64,000 nucleotides of DNA from Symmachiella macrocystis (lineage in GTDB: Bacteria; Planctomycetota; Planctomycetia; Planctomycetales; Planctomycetaceae), in NCBI RefSeq assembly GCF_007860075.1, contig NZ_SJPP01000001.1:434001-498000 (forward strand). The letters run 5' to 3'. The notes beneath the pieces were generated by a model. That model made no database searches, was not told where the DNA came from, and saw only the letters and a program-made list of their open reading frames with translations. Shown one piece after another: positions 46,833-56,757 of the stretch (position 1 is its first letter; each line of letters starts with the position of its first letter). The position numbers and the translations under genes are program-made.

Positions 46833-47714
46833 TCAAAGGCTCCAAACATGCACCGTCCGATCAAAACCGGCGGAGGCCAGCTGTTTGCCGTCGGCGGCAA
46901 AGGCCACGTCGTAGACGCTGTTGCGATGCCCTTGCAGAATCCTCACTTCGCGTGCCGTGGCCACATCGTGAATCCGCACCGTCGTGTCTGCACCACCGGA
47001 GGCAAGTTGGGTTCCATCGGGTGAAAAGGAGAGCGACTTCACCGTCCGCTGATGCTTGCCGCGAATCTCTGCGAAGTCGCCGGTCTGGATATTCCAAATT
47101 CGAATCACGCCATCATCATCACCGGCGGCGACCGTGGTTCCGTCCGGTGCGTATGCGAGGCTTTGAATGGCCGCTGTGTGCGGACCGAGTTCTTTGAGCG
47201 GCTGTCGTTTCTCCTTATCCCACAACCGCACAAGTACATCGTGCCCGCCCGATGCGATCACTTTTCCGTCGGGCGACATCGCAATAGCGGTGATCAGATC
47301 TGTATGCCCTTTGAGTTCTCCCAATTGCTGGCCAGCGGCGACATCCCAAACAACCACGCTCTTGTCATGCGAGCCGGATGCTGCCAGTCGGCAATCGGCC
47401 GACGCGTTCATACAGGTCAGATAGACCTGGTGCCCTCCCGTTAGCGTCGATTTCAGTTTGCCTGATTCCAGATCCCACAGCCGCAACGTCTTGTCCAAAC
47501 TCGCAGACAGCAGCGTGACTCCGTCGGGTAAAAAAACAACTTCGCACACCGCCTCACCATGTCCACGCAACTGCAACCGCTGTTTTCCCGACGGCAAATC
47601 CCACACGGTGATCGTCTTATCCAGGCATCCACTGGCCAACAACTGCGCATCACGAGAAAACGCAACCGAATAGGCGGCGTTCCTGTGCCTAAGACTAAGG
47701 GTCGGAATTGTCAT
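46833..47714 (-). CDS. WD40-repeat protein (seven blades)
   Basis: 293 residues made almost entirely of WD40 repeats, for example LAASGSHDKSVVVWDVAAG, VIASGGHDVLVRLWDKEK and LASAGFDRTVHVWSL at the end. The regular spacing of about 42 residues fits a seven-bladed propeller. There is no export signal. It is placed between two DUF1501 genes, with a gap of 6 bases upstream and 31 downstream, so the three form one operon. It probably acts as a binding scaffold. Confidence 0.92.
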   Translation of the reverse strand: MTIPTLSLRHRNAAYSVAFSRDAQLLASGCLDKTITVWDLPSGKQRLQLRGHGEAVCEVVFLPDGVTLLSASLDKTLRLWDLESGKLKSTLTGGHQVYLTCMNASADCRLAASGSHDKSVVVWDVAAGQQLGELKGHTDLITAIAMSPDGKVIASGGHDVLVRLWDKEKRQPLKELGPHTAAIQSLAYAPDGTTVAAGDDDGVIRIWNIQTGDFAEIRGKHQRTVKSLSFSPDGTQLASGGADTTVRIHDVATAREVRILQGHRNSVYDVAFAADGKQLASAGFDRTVHVWSL

Positions 47715-47720
47715 GGCAAC

Positions 47721-49079
47721 TTACACCAGTTCCGGTAGAGGTTGATATTTTCCGTGGTCGATTAAAAACTGCGGGCGTCCTGTCAAATCACTGATCGTCA
47801 GGTGGCCCACGTCCAAACCGAGATTGTGATACAGCGTGGCGAAGATCTCTTGAAAATGCACCGGGCGTTGAATGGGATGTTCCGCACGCGCATTCGTCGC
47901 ACCAATGACTTGCCCTGTACGCATCCCGCCGCCGGCCAACAGCGCACATCCCACGCTGGGCCAATGATCGCGTCCGCCCCGCTTGTTGATCAGCGGCGTG
48001 CGGCCGAATTCACCCCAGACCACGACCGAGACGTCATCCTCCATGCTCCGGTCACGCAGATCATCCAATAGCGCCGTTAACGCTTGATCCAACGCCGGCA
48101 GATGGTCGCGGGCGTTGTCAAAGTTCGTACCGTGCGGCTGACCGTGCCAATCCCAGCGTCCGAACGACAGTGTCACGACCCGCGCCCCCGCTTCGATGAG
48201 TCGCCGGGCAACGATAAAGTCCTCATTCCTCAGCCAACCCGCATCACCATAACCGGCCGGTTCCTTCGACCCGCGTCCATACCGCTGGCGCACTGCTGGA
48301 TCTTCCTGTTCGACATCCAAAGCGGTCGCCAAACGGCCCGATGTTAAAATATCAAACGCCTGCCGGTAATATGTATTCATGCCGTCGACGGCGTCGTTAG
48401 TATCCAACGTGCGTCGCAAGCGGTCCATGCGATTCAACAGCGCACGGCGATCGTTCAGCTTCGACATATCCATCCCGTCCAACACCAGATCCTGTGTTCC
48501 AGTGGCGTTGGGCGCATACGGCGCATGTTTCATGCCCGCAAACCCCGGCTGTCCGGGATCGCTCCACGGCTGAATGCCGATGCGGGGCTGCAAACTGATA
48601 CTGGCGGGAATCTCGCGATTCAGCGGACCTTGTAACTTCGAAACCGCAGACCCAAAACAGGGCCACCCGCCGGGCGGCTGATTCAACACTGGATGCCCAT
48701 GCAAACATTGAAACGCCGCATGCCGCCCCTCGGAGCCGACCAGCGTGCGAATCACCGCTAGCCGGTCCATGCGCTGCGATAACAACGGCAAATGCTCGCA
48801 AACATCGAGGCCCGGCACGTTGGAATGAATGGGAGAAAACTCGCCGCGATACTCCGCCGGCGCCTCCGGCTTCAGATCAACCATGTCTTGATGCGGTGGC
48901 CCTCCGGTGAGAAAGACCATGATCACCGACTTGTGCGACTTACCGCCGGGAGCCTGCTCCTCAGCTTGTAAAAGTTGCGGCAGACTCAAACCGCCTAGCG
49001 CCAATCCGCCGACCTGGAGGAATGACCGCCGCGAAACCCCGTCGCAATGCCGAAATCCGCTTCCCGGTATCCTCAACAT
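47721..49079 (-). CDS. DUF1501 family protein, Tat-exported
   Basis: 452 residues from the ATG at 49079, chosen because GGGGAGG lies eight bases upstream. The N-terminus has the twin-arginine motif VSRRSFLQVGGLALGG and a hydrophobic run to LLQAEEQA. DUF1501 signatures are IMVFLTGGPPHQDMVDLKP near 55-75, VVTLSFGRWDWHGQPHGTNF near 315 and VVWGEFGRTPLIN with GRDHWP near 375-395. It heads the DUF1501-WD40-DUF1501 operon, and the typical DUF1549/DUF1553 partner is missing upstream. Confidence 0.92.
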   Translation of the reverse strand: MLRIPGSGFRHCDGVSRRSFLQVGGLALGGLSLPQLLQAEEQAPGGKSHKSVIMVFLTGGPPHQDMVDLKPEAPAEYRGEFSPIHSNVPGLDVCEHLPLLSQRMDRLAVIRTLVGSEGRHAAFQCLHGHPVLNQPPGGWPCFGSAVSKLQGPLNREIPASISLQPRIGIQPWSDPGQPGFAGMKHAPYAPNATGTQDLVLDGMDMSKLNDRRALLNRMDRLRRTLDTNDAVDGMNTYYRQAFDILTSGRLATALDVEQEDPAVRQRYGRGSKEPAGYGDAGWLRNEDFIVARRLIEAGARVVTLSFGRWDWHGQPHGTNFDNARDHLPALDQALTALLDDLRDRSMEDDVSVVVWGEFGRTPLINKRGGRDHWPSVGCALLAGGGMRTGQVIGATNARAEHPIQRPVHFQEIFATLYHNLGLDVGHLTISDLTGRPQFLIDHGKYQPLPELV

Positions 49080-49301
49080 CCAGTCGCCTCCCCATTGCCA
49101 TGGCAATTCGCAAAATCCTCTTTAAGTAGAGTACCGCCCAGGCGTTCACCGAACAATACTCCTTCACAGAACCTCGGATGAAACGCCGATAAAACCCTCT
49201 TTGCGAGTGTGACACGGTCGAAAACAACTACGAAGGGTGCCACTGCTGTCTTGTCCAGCAGTGCCTTGCTGATCGCACAGTTCGCACTGACAGAAGCTAG
49301 C

Positions 49302-51155
49302 TTATCCCTCCTCAACGGAGACCTCATCCGGCGGCGCGATGGGCGTCGAAGCGTCGATACCGAGTCCACAGATTCCGGAAAACACGAACGCTGCCAGACA
49401 ACAGACAAACATCGCATTCCATTGGCTCGGCCCCGGTGTTTCGCCCAGAAAGTAGTTATAGATCGGTGGCGAAAGCGCTGCTCCCAAATTGCCCCACATA
49501 TTGCCCCACCCCAGGATCGAGCCGACGTACCGGCCGCCCACATCTTGATTAAACGCCCAAGAAGCGGGGACTCCCATGTCGGTCGAAAACGCCACCAGTG
49601 AAAATGCTGCAACATACATCCAGGGAGAATTCATCGCCGACTCCGCCCCGAACGTCGAAAACCACAAGCACAATCCGTAACCGCATGCAGCGCTGAATCG
49701 CGTGACCGACATCGGCAACCGCCGTCCCCACCGCACCCCCAAACGCCGCGTCAAATTATCGGTCAACCAGCCCCCGCAATACATCCCGGCGATTCCCACC
49801 ATCAGCGGCGTCATCGCCATCAGCCCGCGCTGCAAGATCGGCACGTTGTGTTGCGAGATCAAATACCGCGGAAACCATGTCACCAAAAACACCCAGCCGA
49901 TATTGGTCCCCAACTGTGACAAGCAGGACAGCCACATGCTGCGGCTTTTCAATAACCGGCCCAGGGGAATCTTCCCCGCTTTGCCGTGCGGGCTGGGCGC
50001 ATTGGGGGGACGTTCGGCAGCGATCAACTTGCACTCCGCCGCATTGCACCAGGGATGCACTTCCGGCCGGTTGCGATACACGATCCACACCGCAACCGCG
50101 ACGATGATGCCGGCAAAACCATACACATACATCACCGGCCGCCATCCACGAACGTAGAGTTTGCTAACCTCATTCGGAAACCCCGCCTCCAACAGCAACC
50201 GGTTGAACCGCCGTAGCTTCATTCCTCTCAGCGATCGTTGATCAAAATCCCGGCTCAAAGTGTTGAGCGTTTCCCGCGCCAAATTCACCGACTTGAAAGC
50301 CTCTTCTTGGTAGAGTCCGGGTGATGAGAGCACTCCATTCATCGCCACCGACAGTTTTGCTGCATCGACCTCCGTAAACTGCGGCGCGGTTGTGTTTTCA
50401 TCGGAAGCCCCATCCACCGCGATCGATTGCCGATACAGTTCCGCACCGTGGCGGACCACTTGCTGATCATTGAAATCCAATAGCGACCACACGCGCCGCC
50501 CCACCGTATTGACATGAGTGGGAGTCAAACTCGCGTCGCCCGTTTCGTCACCGGGGAAGATCTTAGCGCACAGTCGCGGCCCATTTTTGATGTCCTCCGC
50601 TTGAAACTCAACAGGCGTATCGCTGGGAACAAACTGCACGATTAAAAATGCGGTCAGCAACGGCGCGATCGCGCCCCCGAAACGCCCGCCGAGTGAAATC
50701 CACGCGCTGGCCGCCCCGCGTTTGCGAAACGGCACCCATTTGCTCAACACGCTGGCACAGGTGGGATACGCCCCTGCTTGTCCCAAACCACATGCCAGAC
50801 GCGTTAGCAACAGCATCGCAAAGCTGTGCACTGCACCGATCATGGCGGTGAACACCGACCAGACGAGAATATAAAGCGCCAGCATAATCCGCGCACCGTA
50901 CCGGTCGCTGAGCCACCCCGCGGGCACCTGCGCTAATGCGTACGAGAAAAAGAAGGCGCTCAGAAAATACCCCACCTGTTCCTGCGTAAGGTGCAAATCT
51001 TCCTTGATATAATCCGCCGCGAAGCTGACGCAAAACCGATCGAGATACAACAACACCGACGTTGCCGCCGCGATGATCACCACAAGCAACCGCACATTCG
51101 TCGGCCGCTGTGCCGCAGGGGATCGATCCTCATCACTCTGAACCGCTTGGGGCAT
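49302..51155 (-). CDS. MFS transporter, anion:cation symporter type, with a large extracytoplasmic insert
   Basis: 617 residues, about 170 more than usual. The first half has YLDRFCVSFAADYIKEDLHL, GWLSDRYGARIML (the MFS loop 2-3 motif) and RLACGLGQAGAYPTCASVLSKW, which are typical of the ACS (hexuronate/glucarate/sialate) family. An insert of about 160 hydrophilic residues (about 175-335) lies between TM5 and TM6; the sequence resumes as GWRPVMYVYGFAGIIVAVAV. The second half is normal. It is downstream of two sulfatase genes with 30 bases between, so it probably imports an acidic sugar released by them. Confidence 0.88.
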   Translation of the reverse strand: MPQAVQSDEDRSPAAQRPTNVRLLVVIIAAATSVLLYLDRFCVSFAADYIKEDLHLTQEQVGYFLSAFFFSYALAQVPAGWLSDRYGARIMLALYILVWSVFTAMIGAVHSFAMLLLTRLACGLGQAGAYPTCASVLSKWVPFRKRGAASAWISLGGRFGGAIAPLLTAFLIVQFVPSDTPVEFQAEDIKNGPRLCAKIFPGDETGDASLTPTHVNTVGRRVWSLLDFNDQQVVRHGAELYRQSIAVDGASDENTTAPQFTEVDAAKLSVAMNGVLSSPGLYQEEAFKSVNLARETLNTLSRDFDQRSLRGMKLRRFNRLLLEAGFPNEVSKLYVRGWRPVMYVYGFAGIIVAVAVWIVYRNRPEVHPWCNAAECKLIAAERPPNAPSPHGKAGKIPLGRLLKSRSMWLSCLSQLGTNIGWVFLVTWFPRYLISQHNVPILQRGLMAMTPLMVGIAGMYCGGWLTDNLTRRLGVRWGRRLPMSVTRFSAACGYGLCLWFSTFGAESAMNSPWMYVAAFSLVAFSTDMGVPASWAFNQDVGGRYVGSILGWGNMWGNLGAALSPPIYNYFLGETPGPSQWNAMFVCCLAAFVFSGICGLGIDASTPIAPPDEVSVEEG

Positions 51156-51185
51156 CCGCAGGTCCTAACGTTTTTTAGAGGGCGT

Positions 51186-52604
51186 TTACTGGGCCGAATC
51201 ACTGTCGAGCTGTGGAAACGGAAACACTGTCGAGACAGTGCGCTCCGACTGCATGAGCTGCTGGATCTTTTTCACAACATCGGGATGCTCGGCGGACACA
51301 TCATTCGATTCACCTGGATCGTCTTGAAGATCATAAAGTTCGATCGCGAGATTTCCCTGAAACATATTCTGCCGCACCCCTTTCCAGCGGCCCCAGCGAA
51401 CCGCCTGTTGTCCTCGGTAAGCGGGGAATTCCCAATACAGGTGCTCATGCACGGGTTGATCACCACCACCCAACAGTGTGGGCGCTAAACTGATGCCGTC
51501 GATATCTGTTGGCGTTTTCTCACCGGCCCCGACAACGTCCATTAAGGTCGGCAACATATCCCACAACGCGCACACATGATCGCTCACGGTTCCCGCTGCA
51601 ATATGTCCCGGCCAGCGGGCGACGAGCGGTACGCGAATTCCCCCTTCGTAGACGCTGCCCTTCAATCCACGGAACTTTCCGGCGGAGTGGAAGAAGTCGG
51701 AATCCGAACCGCCCAGCCGATTGTAAGTCGGTCCGTTGTCCGACGTAAAAATCACCAGCGTATTGTCGTCGAGTTTCAACTCTTTGAGCAATTCCATGAT
51801 TTGCCCCACGCCCCGATCCATGTGCGTGATCATCGCCGCATACCCCGCCCGCGGCGCGGGGTGCTTGAGATACCCCTTGTGTTTGTAATCCTCTTCGCGA
51901 ATTTCATCGGTATATTCCGCAAGAGAGGCTTCGGGGACTTGAATTGACAAATGGGGAACGGCGAACGGCAAGTACAAGAAGAACGGCTGCTCGCGATGCG
52001 CGCGAATGAATTGCAGCCCTTCGTCAATAAACAGGTCCTGCGAATACTGTTCGCCGGTCAGGCTGCGGGTGTTGCCTTCCAGTTCCACCCGTTGATCGTT
52101 ACGCCGCAAATACACCGGATAATGATTGTGCGCATGTGTTTGGCAGTTGAAACCAAAGAACAGATCAAACCCCTGCCGGTTGGGATCGCCGGGCGTGTCG
52201 ACCATACCCAGCCCCCATTTGCCAATCGCAGCCGTCGCGTACCCTTGCGCTTTGAGCAGCTCAGCCACCGTCAGTTCGGCGGCATTCATGGGCCATTGCC
52301 CTTCCGGTTTGGTTGCCCTGTTGTTGCGAATAAACGAGTGCCCCGTGTGCTTGCCCGTCATCAACACACATCGCGACGGCGCGCAGACCGGGCTGCCGGA
52401 GTAACATTGCGTGAAACGCATTCCCTCGGTCGCCAATCGGTCGATGTTCGGCGTGCGGATGATTTTTTGGCCGTAACACCCCAGCTCGCTATAACCCAAG
52501 TCGTCGGCCATGATCAACACGATGTTCGGCGGCCCCTGGGCAGCTTCGACGGTAGGCATCGCCCACACCAAGAAGCATCCAACGACAAAGACGATTCGCG
52601 ACAT
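51186..52604 (-). CDS. Arylsulfatase-type sulfatase
   Basis: 472 residues from the ATG at 52604, which starts a good signal peptide ([20 protein letters not shown]); the frame is open to 52778, overlapping the upstream gene, and was not used. [19 protein letters not shown] gives metal ligands, [11 protein letters not shown] holds Cys74, the formylglycine precursor, and IGKWGLG carries a catalytic Lys. The [13 protein letters not shown] segment supplies the later metal ligands. It probably cleaves sulfate esters of glycans in the periplasm. It is second of the operon sulfatase-sulfatase-symporter. Confidence 0.93.
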   Translation of the reverse strand: MSRIVFVVGCFLVWAMPTVEAAQGPPNIVLIMADDLGYSELGCYGQKIIRTPNIDRLATEGMRFTQCYSGSPVCAPSRCVLMTGKHTGHSFIRNNRATKPEGQWPMNAAELTVAELLKAQGYATAAIGKWGLGMVDTPGDPNRQGFDLFFGFNCQTHAHNHYPVYLRRNDQRVELEGNTRSLTGEQYSQDLFIDEGLQFIRAHREQPFFLYLPFAVPHLSIQVPEASLAEYTDEIREEDYKHKGYLKHPAPRAGYAAMITHMDRGVGQIMELLKELKLDDNTLVIFTSDNGPTYNRLGGSDSDFFHSAGKFRGLKGSVYEGGIRVPLVARWPGHIAAGTVSDHVCALWDMLPTLMDVVGAGEKTPTDIDGISLAPTLLGGGDQPVHEHLYWEFPAYRGQQAVRWGRWKGVRQNMFQGNLAIELYDLQDDPGESNDVSAEHPDVVKKIQQLMQSERTVSTVFPFPQLDSDSAQ

Positions 52605-52648
52605 AGTGCTCGTTCCCTTAAAATGAAAATCTGGCCCCGCAAATGCCC

Positions 52649-54142
52649 TCAAGGGGCGCGATAAGCAGGCAACGGGCCGTCGGGCAGGTACTGCGACGGG
52701 GTATACGGATTTTTGATGCCGAAGAATTTTTCGGTGAACAAATCGGTCTTCGTGCCGCCGCCCCGCCAGAGGTCCCATTTGGGGTCGGCATGTTTTTCAA
52801 AAAACTGATATAGACGTTTCCGCAACGGAATAACTTGATCCGCAAAATCGGAGTCACCGTACAGATTGTGATGTTCCTGTGGATCATGAACCAGATCGTA
52901 CAACTCGTTCGGCCGTTGATGAATCCGCTCGATATATTTCCAGCGGTTCGTGCGTATCGCCCGCACGTTTTCGAATTCGTAGAAATGCTCGTTTTCCCAC
53001 GAGATCGATTCGCCGCGGAGCATCGCTGAGAAGTCTCGGCCGGGCCGCTGCAACTTGCTGGGCGTCGGGGCGCTTAACCCCAATTGCGACAAGATTGTTG
53101 GCAGGAGATCATAATTGCTGACTATCCGCTCTTCGCGGTGACCGGCAGTCACCTTCCCCGGCCATTGAAAGATCAATGGGATCGTCATCGTCCAGTCAAA
53201 CGCCGTCAACGGCCGCGTATGATCTCCCATGCCCCAATAGCCGGCATGTCCGCCGGATAGTCCCTGATCAGCCATGAACACTACCAACGTGTTTTCCGTC
53301 AGATTCTGTTCGTCGAGTGCCTGCATGATGCGGCCCACACCGTCGTCGATGCCGCTGATCTCCGCCGCATATTTGCGGATCACCTGCTTGTCGCCGATCC
53401 AGGAGCCGTAGTTATGATTCCAAGGCTGCGGCTCCGTGCGCGGGAATGAATCCAGGGGCAGATCGGCATAGTCCGCCGCGTGACGGTTGCGAATCGGTTC
53501 CCGCATCGCGCGGCCCAGACCGTAGGGGCCGTTATACGACAGGAACAGAAAGAACGGCTGATCGCGATTCTGTTGGATGAACCGGACGCCGTGTTCTGTC
53601 CACAAGTCGGTCAAATATTTCGGCTCGGTACGAATTTCGCCATTCTCAATCACCCGCTGGTCGTAAAACCCTGCGCTGGAACCCGCGGGCTTCGTAATCC
53701 AATGCGAGAAGCCTTCGTGCGGCTCGATCTCGCCTCCCAAATGCCATTTGCCGCACAGCCCTGCGACATAGCCGTTTTGCACAAGTATACTGGGGAGCGT
53801 GTCGAACTCTTCCAAAGTGTTGTAGGCCTCGGGGCCGATCTGCGTGGGCCCGGACAGGAAACGATGCACACCGTGCTGGCACGGCATCAGACCGGTCAGC
53901 ACGCTCGCCCGCGTCGGCGAACAGACGGCGTTGTTGGCCATCGCATGCAAGAACAACGTTCCCCGTGCCGCAAACCGATCGATGTGCGGCGTCTTGATGT
54001 CCGGGTTTCCATAACAACCGAGCGTCCACGGCCCGTGATTGTCGGTCATGATCAAGACGAGATTCGGCGGTCGCTCCGCGGCCAGTACCGTGGCAGGGAA
54101 CCCGAGAGCGAGACATCCCACAAGAAACAAGATACGCGGCAT
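52649..54142 (-). CDS. Sulfatase with CSPTR motif
   Basis: 497 residues with a signal peptide ([21 protein letters not shown]). The metal site is [19 protein letters not shown], where MADD is replaced by MTDN. The modification motif reads [11 protein letters not shown] (Cys74). CGKWHLGGE supplies a catalytic Lys and His. The aspartates in [16 protein letters not shown] resemble the second metal motif. Substrate is unknown. It starts the operon, with 44 bases to the next sulfatase. Confidence 0.92.
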   Translation of the reverse strand: MPRILFLVGCLALGFPATVLAAERPPNLVLIMTDNHGPWTLGCYGNPDIKTPHIDRFAARGTLFLHAMANNAVCSPTRASVLTGLMPCQHGVHRFLSGPTQIGPEAYNTLEEFDTLPSILVQNGYVAGLCGKWHLGGEIEPHEGFSHWITKPAGSSAGFYDQRVIENGEIRTEPKYLTDLWTEHGVRFIQQNRDQPFFLFLSYNGPYGLGRAMREPIRNRHAADYADLPLDSFPRTEPQPWNHNYGSWIGDKQVIRKYAAEISGIDDGVGRIMQALDEQNLTENTLVVFMADQGLSGGHAGYWGMGDHTRPLTAFDWTMTIPLIFQWPGKVTAGHREERIVSNYDLLPTILSQLGLSAPTPSKLQRPGRDFSAMLRGESISWENEHFYEFENVRAIRTNRWKYIERIHQRPNELYDLVHDPQEHHNLYGDSDFADQVIPLRKRLYQFFEKHADPKWDLWRGGGTKTDLFTEKFFGIKNPYTPSQYLPDGPLPAYRAP

Positions 54143-54252
54143 AGTGTGTAGTCCTCAGGAAAACGGGCATTGGGCGAACGCCTCATTCCAATGATTCTGA
54201 TTCTATGCACGATGCCGCCGCGGCACAAACGCCGCCCCCCTTCCCCGCCGCA

Positions 54253-55236
54253 TCAAGCAGCTACGGCGACAACCGATTGCGGGTCAAACGAAGCAGCGGT
54301 TTGCTTCAAACCGGTCGGTTCCGAGGGAATGAGAAACGCCGAAACGTTGAGCATAATCATCAGCGACGCGAACGACACCAACCCCAGAAACAGCGCGATG
54401 CCCACGTGCATGCCGATCACCGCCAATACGATTGGTAGCCGCGCGCGACGACTACAAACAGCGACAATGTAGAAGACTTCTAAAATCACTGTTGCCCAAC
54501 CTAAGAAAATTGGCAGCCACGCATAATTGGCCAGCCACATCAAGTCGTATTGCGCGAGTTCCGGCATCGTCACCGCCCGCCAGATCGCTTCGCCGTTCCA
54601 CCACTGCGCGCCCATGCCTTTTCCGATCCCCGAGGCCAAATACATCAATGCCATGTGCAACTGCAGGAACCGCAAGCCAATCCGCGCTGCTGACGAGTTC
54701 ACCGCTCCGCCGCGCTGCAGGATGGCATCGATGGAATAAACCGCTCCCAACGGCATCCACAGGGCATAGAACAATGACACTCGGGCAAACGAATCGACTC
54801 CATAAACAGTTGCCGGACTGCTATTCGACAGAATCAGCTGCAACGCAAATGTCGCAATGCACGCTGCGCGGGTTTTGAAACCCACCAACAGAAACACCAA
54901 CGACGTGACATACAGCGAAAACATCACATACACCCCGGCTGTCTCGCTCAAGCCCAATGCGGCAAACAGCCCGTCAAACCAACTCAGGTGTGGATACGCC
55001 CACGCCATCGCAGAGCGGTCAGTCCCGTCATAGGTGACGTCCCATTGAATCAACCCCTGGCGTCCAAACAGATCGGTCACATTCGCCGCCAAGGTAAAGG
55101 CCTGTGCCAACAACACCGCCGCCAACCCGATACGAAACACAGCCAACGGTTTTGCCGAGGCGGGTGCCGTGAAGAATTCGGTCATTGCAGCAGCGACCCG
55201 CTGGCCGCCACGTTTAATCGTTTCACGCTCAATCAT
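54253..55236 (-). CDS. HTTM domain membrane protein
   Basis: 327 residues with several membrane helices, of the HTTM family (horizontally transferred transmembrane domain, related to vitamin-K-dependent gamma-carboxylase). Motifs include FFTAPASAKPLAVFRIGLAA at the start, SVFYALWMPLGAVYSIDAIL-like residues near 155, and RFLQLHMALMYLASGIGKGM with GAQWWNGEAIWRAV near 185-215, the segment usually conserved. The C-terminal lumenal domain of true carboxylases is absent. Its ATG overlaps the stop of the upstream gene (ATGA), so the two are expressed together. Function is unproven. Confidence 0.9.
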   Translation of the reverse strand: MIERETIKRGGQRVAAAMTEFFTAPASAKPLAVFRIGLAAVLLAQAFTLAANVTDLFGRQGLIQWDVTYDGTDRSAMAWAYPHLSWFDGLFAALGLSETAGVYVMFSLYVTSLVFLLVGFKTRAACIATFALQLILSNSSPATVYGVDSFARVSLFYALWMPLGAVYSIDAILQRGGAVNSSAARIGLRFLQLHMALMYLASGIGKGMGAQWWNGEAIWRAVTMPELAQYDLMWLANYAWLPIFLGWATVILEVFYIVAVCSRRARLPIVLAVIGMHVGIALFLGLVSFASLMIMLNVSAFLIPSEPTGLKQTAASFDPQSVVAVAA

Positions 55237-55814
55237 TTCAGCATCCCCTGATTATCTAAAACAGCGACGGTTTGCCCCGCTTCGTCCGCTTGAAAAGTCA
55301 ATGAATAAAGATCAATCCACTCCGGCTGTTTCCCGCTGCGAAATTCAGCCATCGTGGGAAAATCGATCGCCGGCACCCCATTGGACGCGCCGGGAAGTTT
55401 GATTCCGTACGCTTGCACCTGAACTTTGATTGTCTGCGCCGTCGGGTGTCGCTGAAACATCTTGGCCGCCATCGAACGCATGAAATGGAAAGCCGTTTCA
55501 TCGTCGACCTCGCGCAGTACGTTCGCCGTGCTCCCCAGACGTAAATTAGCTTCCGCGGATTGCCCGAAACCCAGGTCCCCTTCCCATTGCCGCCCCTCAG
55601 CGTCGGTCATCAAGAACACTGCCCGCTCCTGATGCCGCACTCCCGGCGCGAAGAATCCGTAACTTTTGTCTGCTCCGGAAACGCCCGTATACACGCGGAG
55701 CGCCTTGCCGGGAATGGTCGTCGTCGGCAACACGCCGATATGAGCCATCCCTAGCGCAACCAACACCATGTGGCCGATAGCGAAGAACATGAAGACACGA
55801 ATACGCGTGGACAT
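55233..55814 (-). CDS. HTTM-associated single-TM protein, unknown function
   Basis: 193 residues. One N-terminal hydrophobic helix (RVFMFFAIGHMVLVALGMAH) acts as anchor or signal, and the rest is probably outside. KSYGFFAPGVRHQ and the later AFHFMRSMAAKMFQRHP are the conspicuous parts; such YGFFAP segments are common in proteins coded beside HTTM genes. It overlaps the HTTM gene by four bases. No catalytic motif. A functional link with the HTTM protein is inferred from coupling only. Confidence 0.7.
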   Translation of the reverse strand: MSTRIRVFMFFAIGHMVLVALGMAHIGVLPTTTIPGKALRVYTGVSGADKSYGFFAPGVRHQERAVFLMTDAEGRQWEGDLGFGQSAEANLRLGSTANVLREVDDETAFHFMRSMAAKMFQRHPTAQTIKVQVQAYGIKLPGASNGVPAIDFPTMAEFRSGKQPEWIDLYSLTFQADEAGQTVAVLDNQGMLK

Positions 55815-55974
55815 CGTTTTGTCCCTTTTGGATTTTTGAAAGACTGGTGAGTACGCTGCTAAACCTAGCAGTCAGATTTCGCCTGGAGTCGCATACGGGG
55901 CTTCAGCATTGCAACGCGGCAATACCGAACCCCCGTGCGCTCCCTTGCTGGAAGTGGCCGGTTACTCGGCGCGA

Positions 55975-56340
55975 CTAGTCACAGTACGAGCTACCGTACC
56001 CACCGTAGTACGACCCGCCGTATCCACCACGGAATCCGCCGCGGTATCCACCGCGAAATCCACCGCCGTAACCCCCTCGAAATCCGCCCCGGTATCCACC
56101 ACGGTACCCACCACGGAACCCGCCGCGATATCCGCCACGATATCCGCCACGATAGGCATGACCGTAGCCCCCACGAAACCCGCCGCGATATCCGCCACGG
56201 TATCCACCGCGAAAACCACCACGGTGACCGTGTGAGCTGGCGAGACGGATCTCACTTTGCTCCGCCGAAACTTGCTCGGTAACAAACAGCCCCGCGCCCA
56301 AAACCAATGCCAAAACCATGGCCTTTGCTAAAATTTTCAT
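55975..56340 (-). CDS. Secreted RGGY/RGGF-repeat protein
   Basis: 121 residues. A signal peptide (KILAKAMVLALVLGAGLFVT, cut after VSA) is followed by a short linker and then about 75 residues of RGG[YF] repeats, fifteen in all, ending GGSYYGGYGSSYCD with a single cysteine. An AAAGGGG site lies five bases before the ATG. A strong sigma-54-type promoter is at 56444-56460. The composition suggests an extracellular, aromatic- and arginine-rich structural or adhesive protein. The repeats also make a repetitive DNA tract, so recombination-driven length change is likely. Confidence 0.8.
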   Translation of the reverse strand: MKILAKAMVLALVLGAGLFVTEQVSAEQSEIRLASSHGHRGGFRGGYRGGYRGGFRGGYGHAYRGGYRGGYRGGFRGGYRGGYRGGFRGGYGGGFRGGYRGGFRGGYGGSYYGGYGSSYCD

Positions 56341-56705
56341 AACTGCCCCTTTCGATTGGATGTTTCAAAACCGGGCAATCGCCGCGGTTCGTTTTGATTA
56401 CCTGAGTTGCTCTCAAATTCGTTTCGAGACTTCTACAACACAAAGCATTTGGCGTGCCAATCAACACCCGACAGAAATGAAATCAACATAAGGTCTTACT
56501 GAAAAACAACCTACAACACTAACCCGAGTTAACGGCAGAGAGCAGCACCCTGGAAAAACAAATCTATTTGGCCACACACCAATAATCATATTGAATACAC
56601 GCAAGGTAAACCCCACGCGAGAACAAGTGGTGTGGACACCCCCAGTAACAGACCTTCAGGCCTCATCGGGAAGAGTGCGCTGCTCCGCCGAGCCAGACGG
56701 GGCGC
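56341..56705. other. Spacer upstream of the RGGY-repeat gene
   Basis: Apart from the sigma-54-type promoter at 56444-56460 this AT-richer stretch shows no gene. The reverse strand downstream of that promoter is the leader of the RGGY gene (about 93 bases). Confidence 0.4.
56444..56460 (-). promoter_or_regulatory. Candidate sigma-54 promoter for the RGGY-repeat gene
   Basis: Reverse strand TTGGCACG, CCAA, ATGCT: GG-N10-GC with one mismatch to the consensus TTGGCACG-N4-TTGCT. It points to the RGGY gene, with a predicted transcript start near 56433 and a 93-base leader. A sigma-54 activator gene (17293) exists in the window, but no link is shown. Confidence 0.65.
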
Positions 56706-56749
56706 AAAAAAAGCCGCAAGCCACTCGCAAAAGAGTGACCTGCGGCTTT
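56706..56749 (-). terminator. Intrinsic terminator of tRNA-Ser
   Basis: On the reverse strand, nine bases after the tRNA, a 14-bp stem (GCCGCAGGTCACTC with GAGTGGCTTGCGGC, two G-T pairs) with a six-base loop is followed by seven T. This is a textbook Rho-independent terminator. Confidence 0.88.
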
Positions 56750-56757
56750 CTAGTAGG

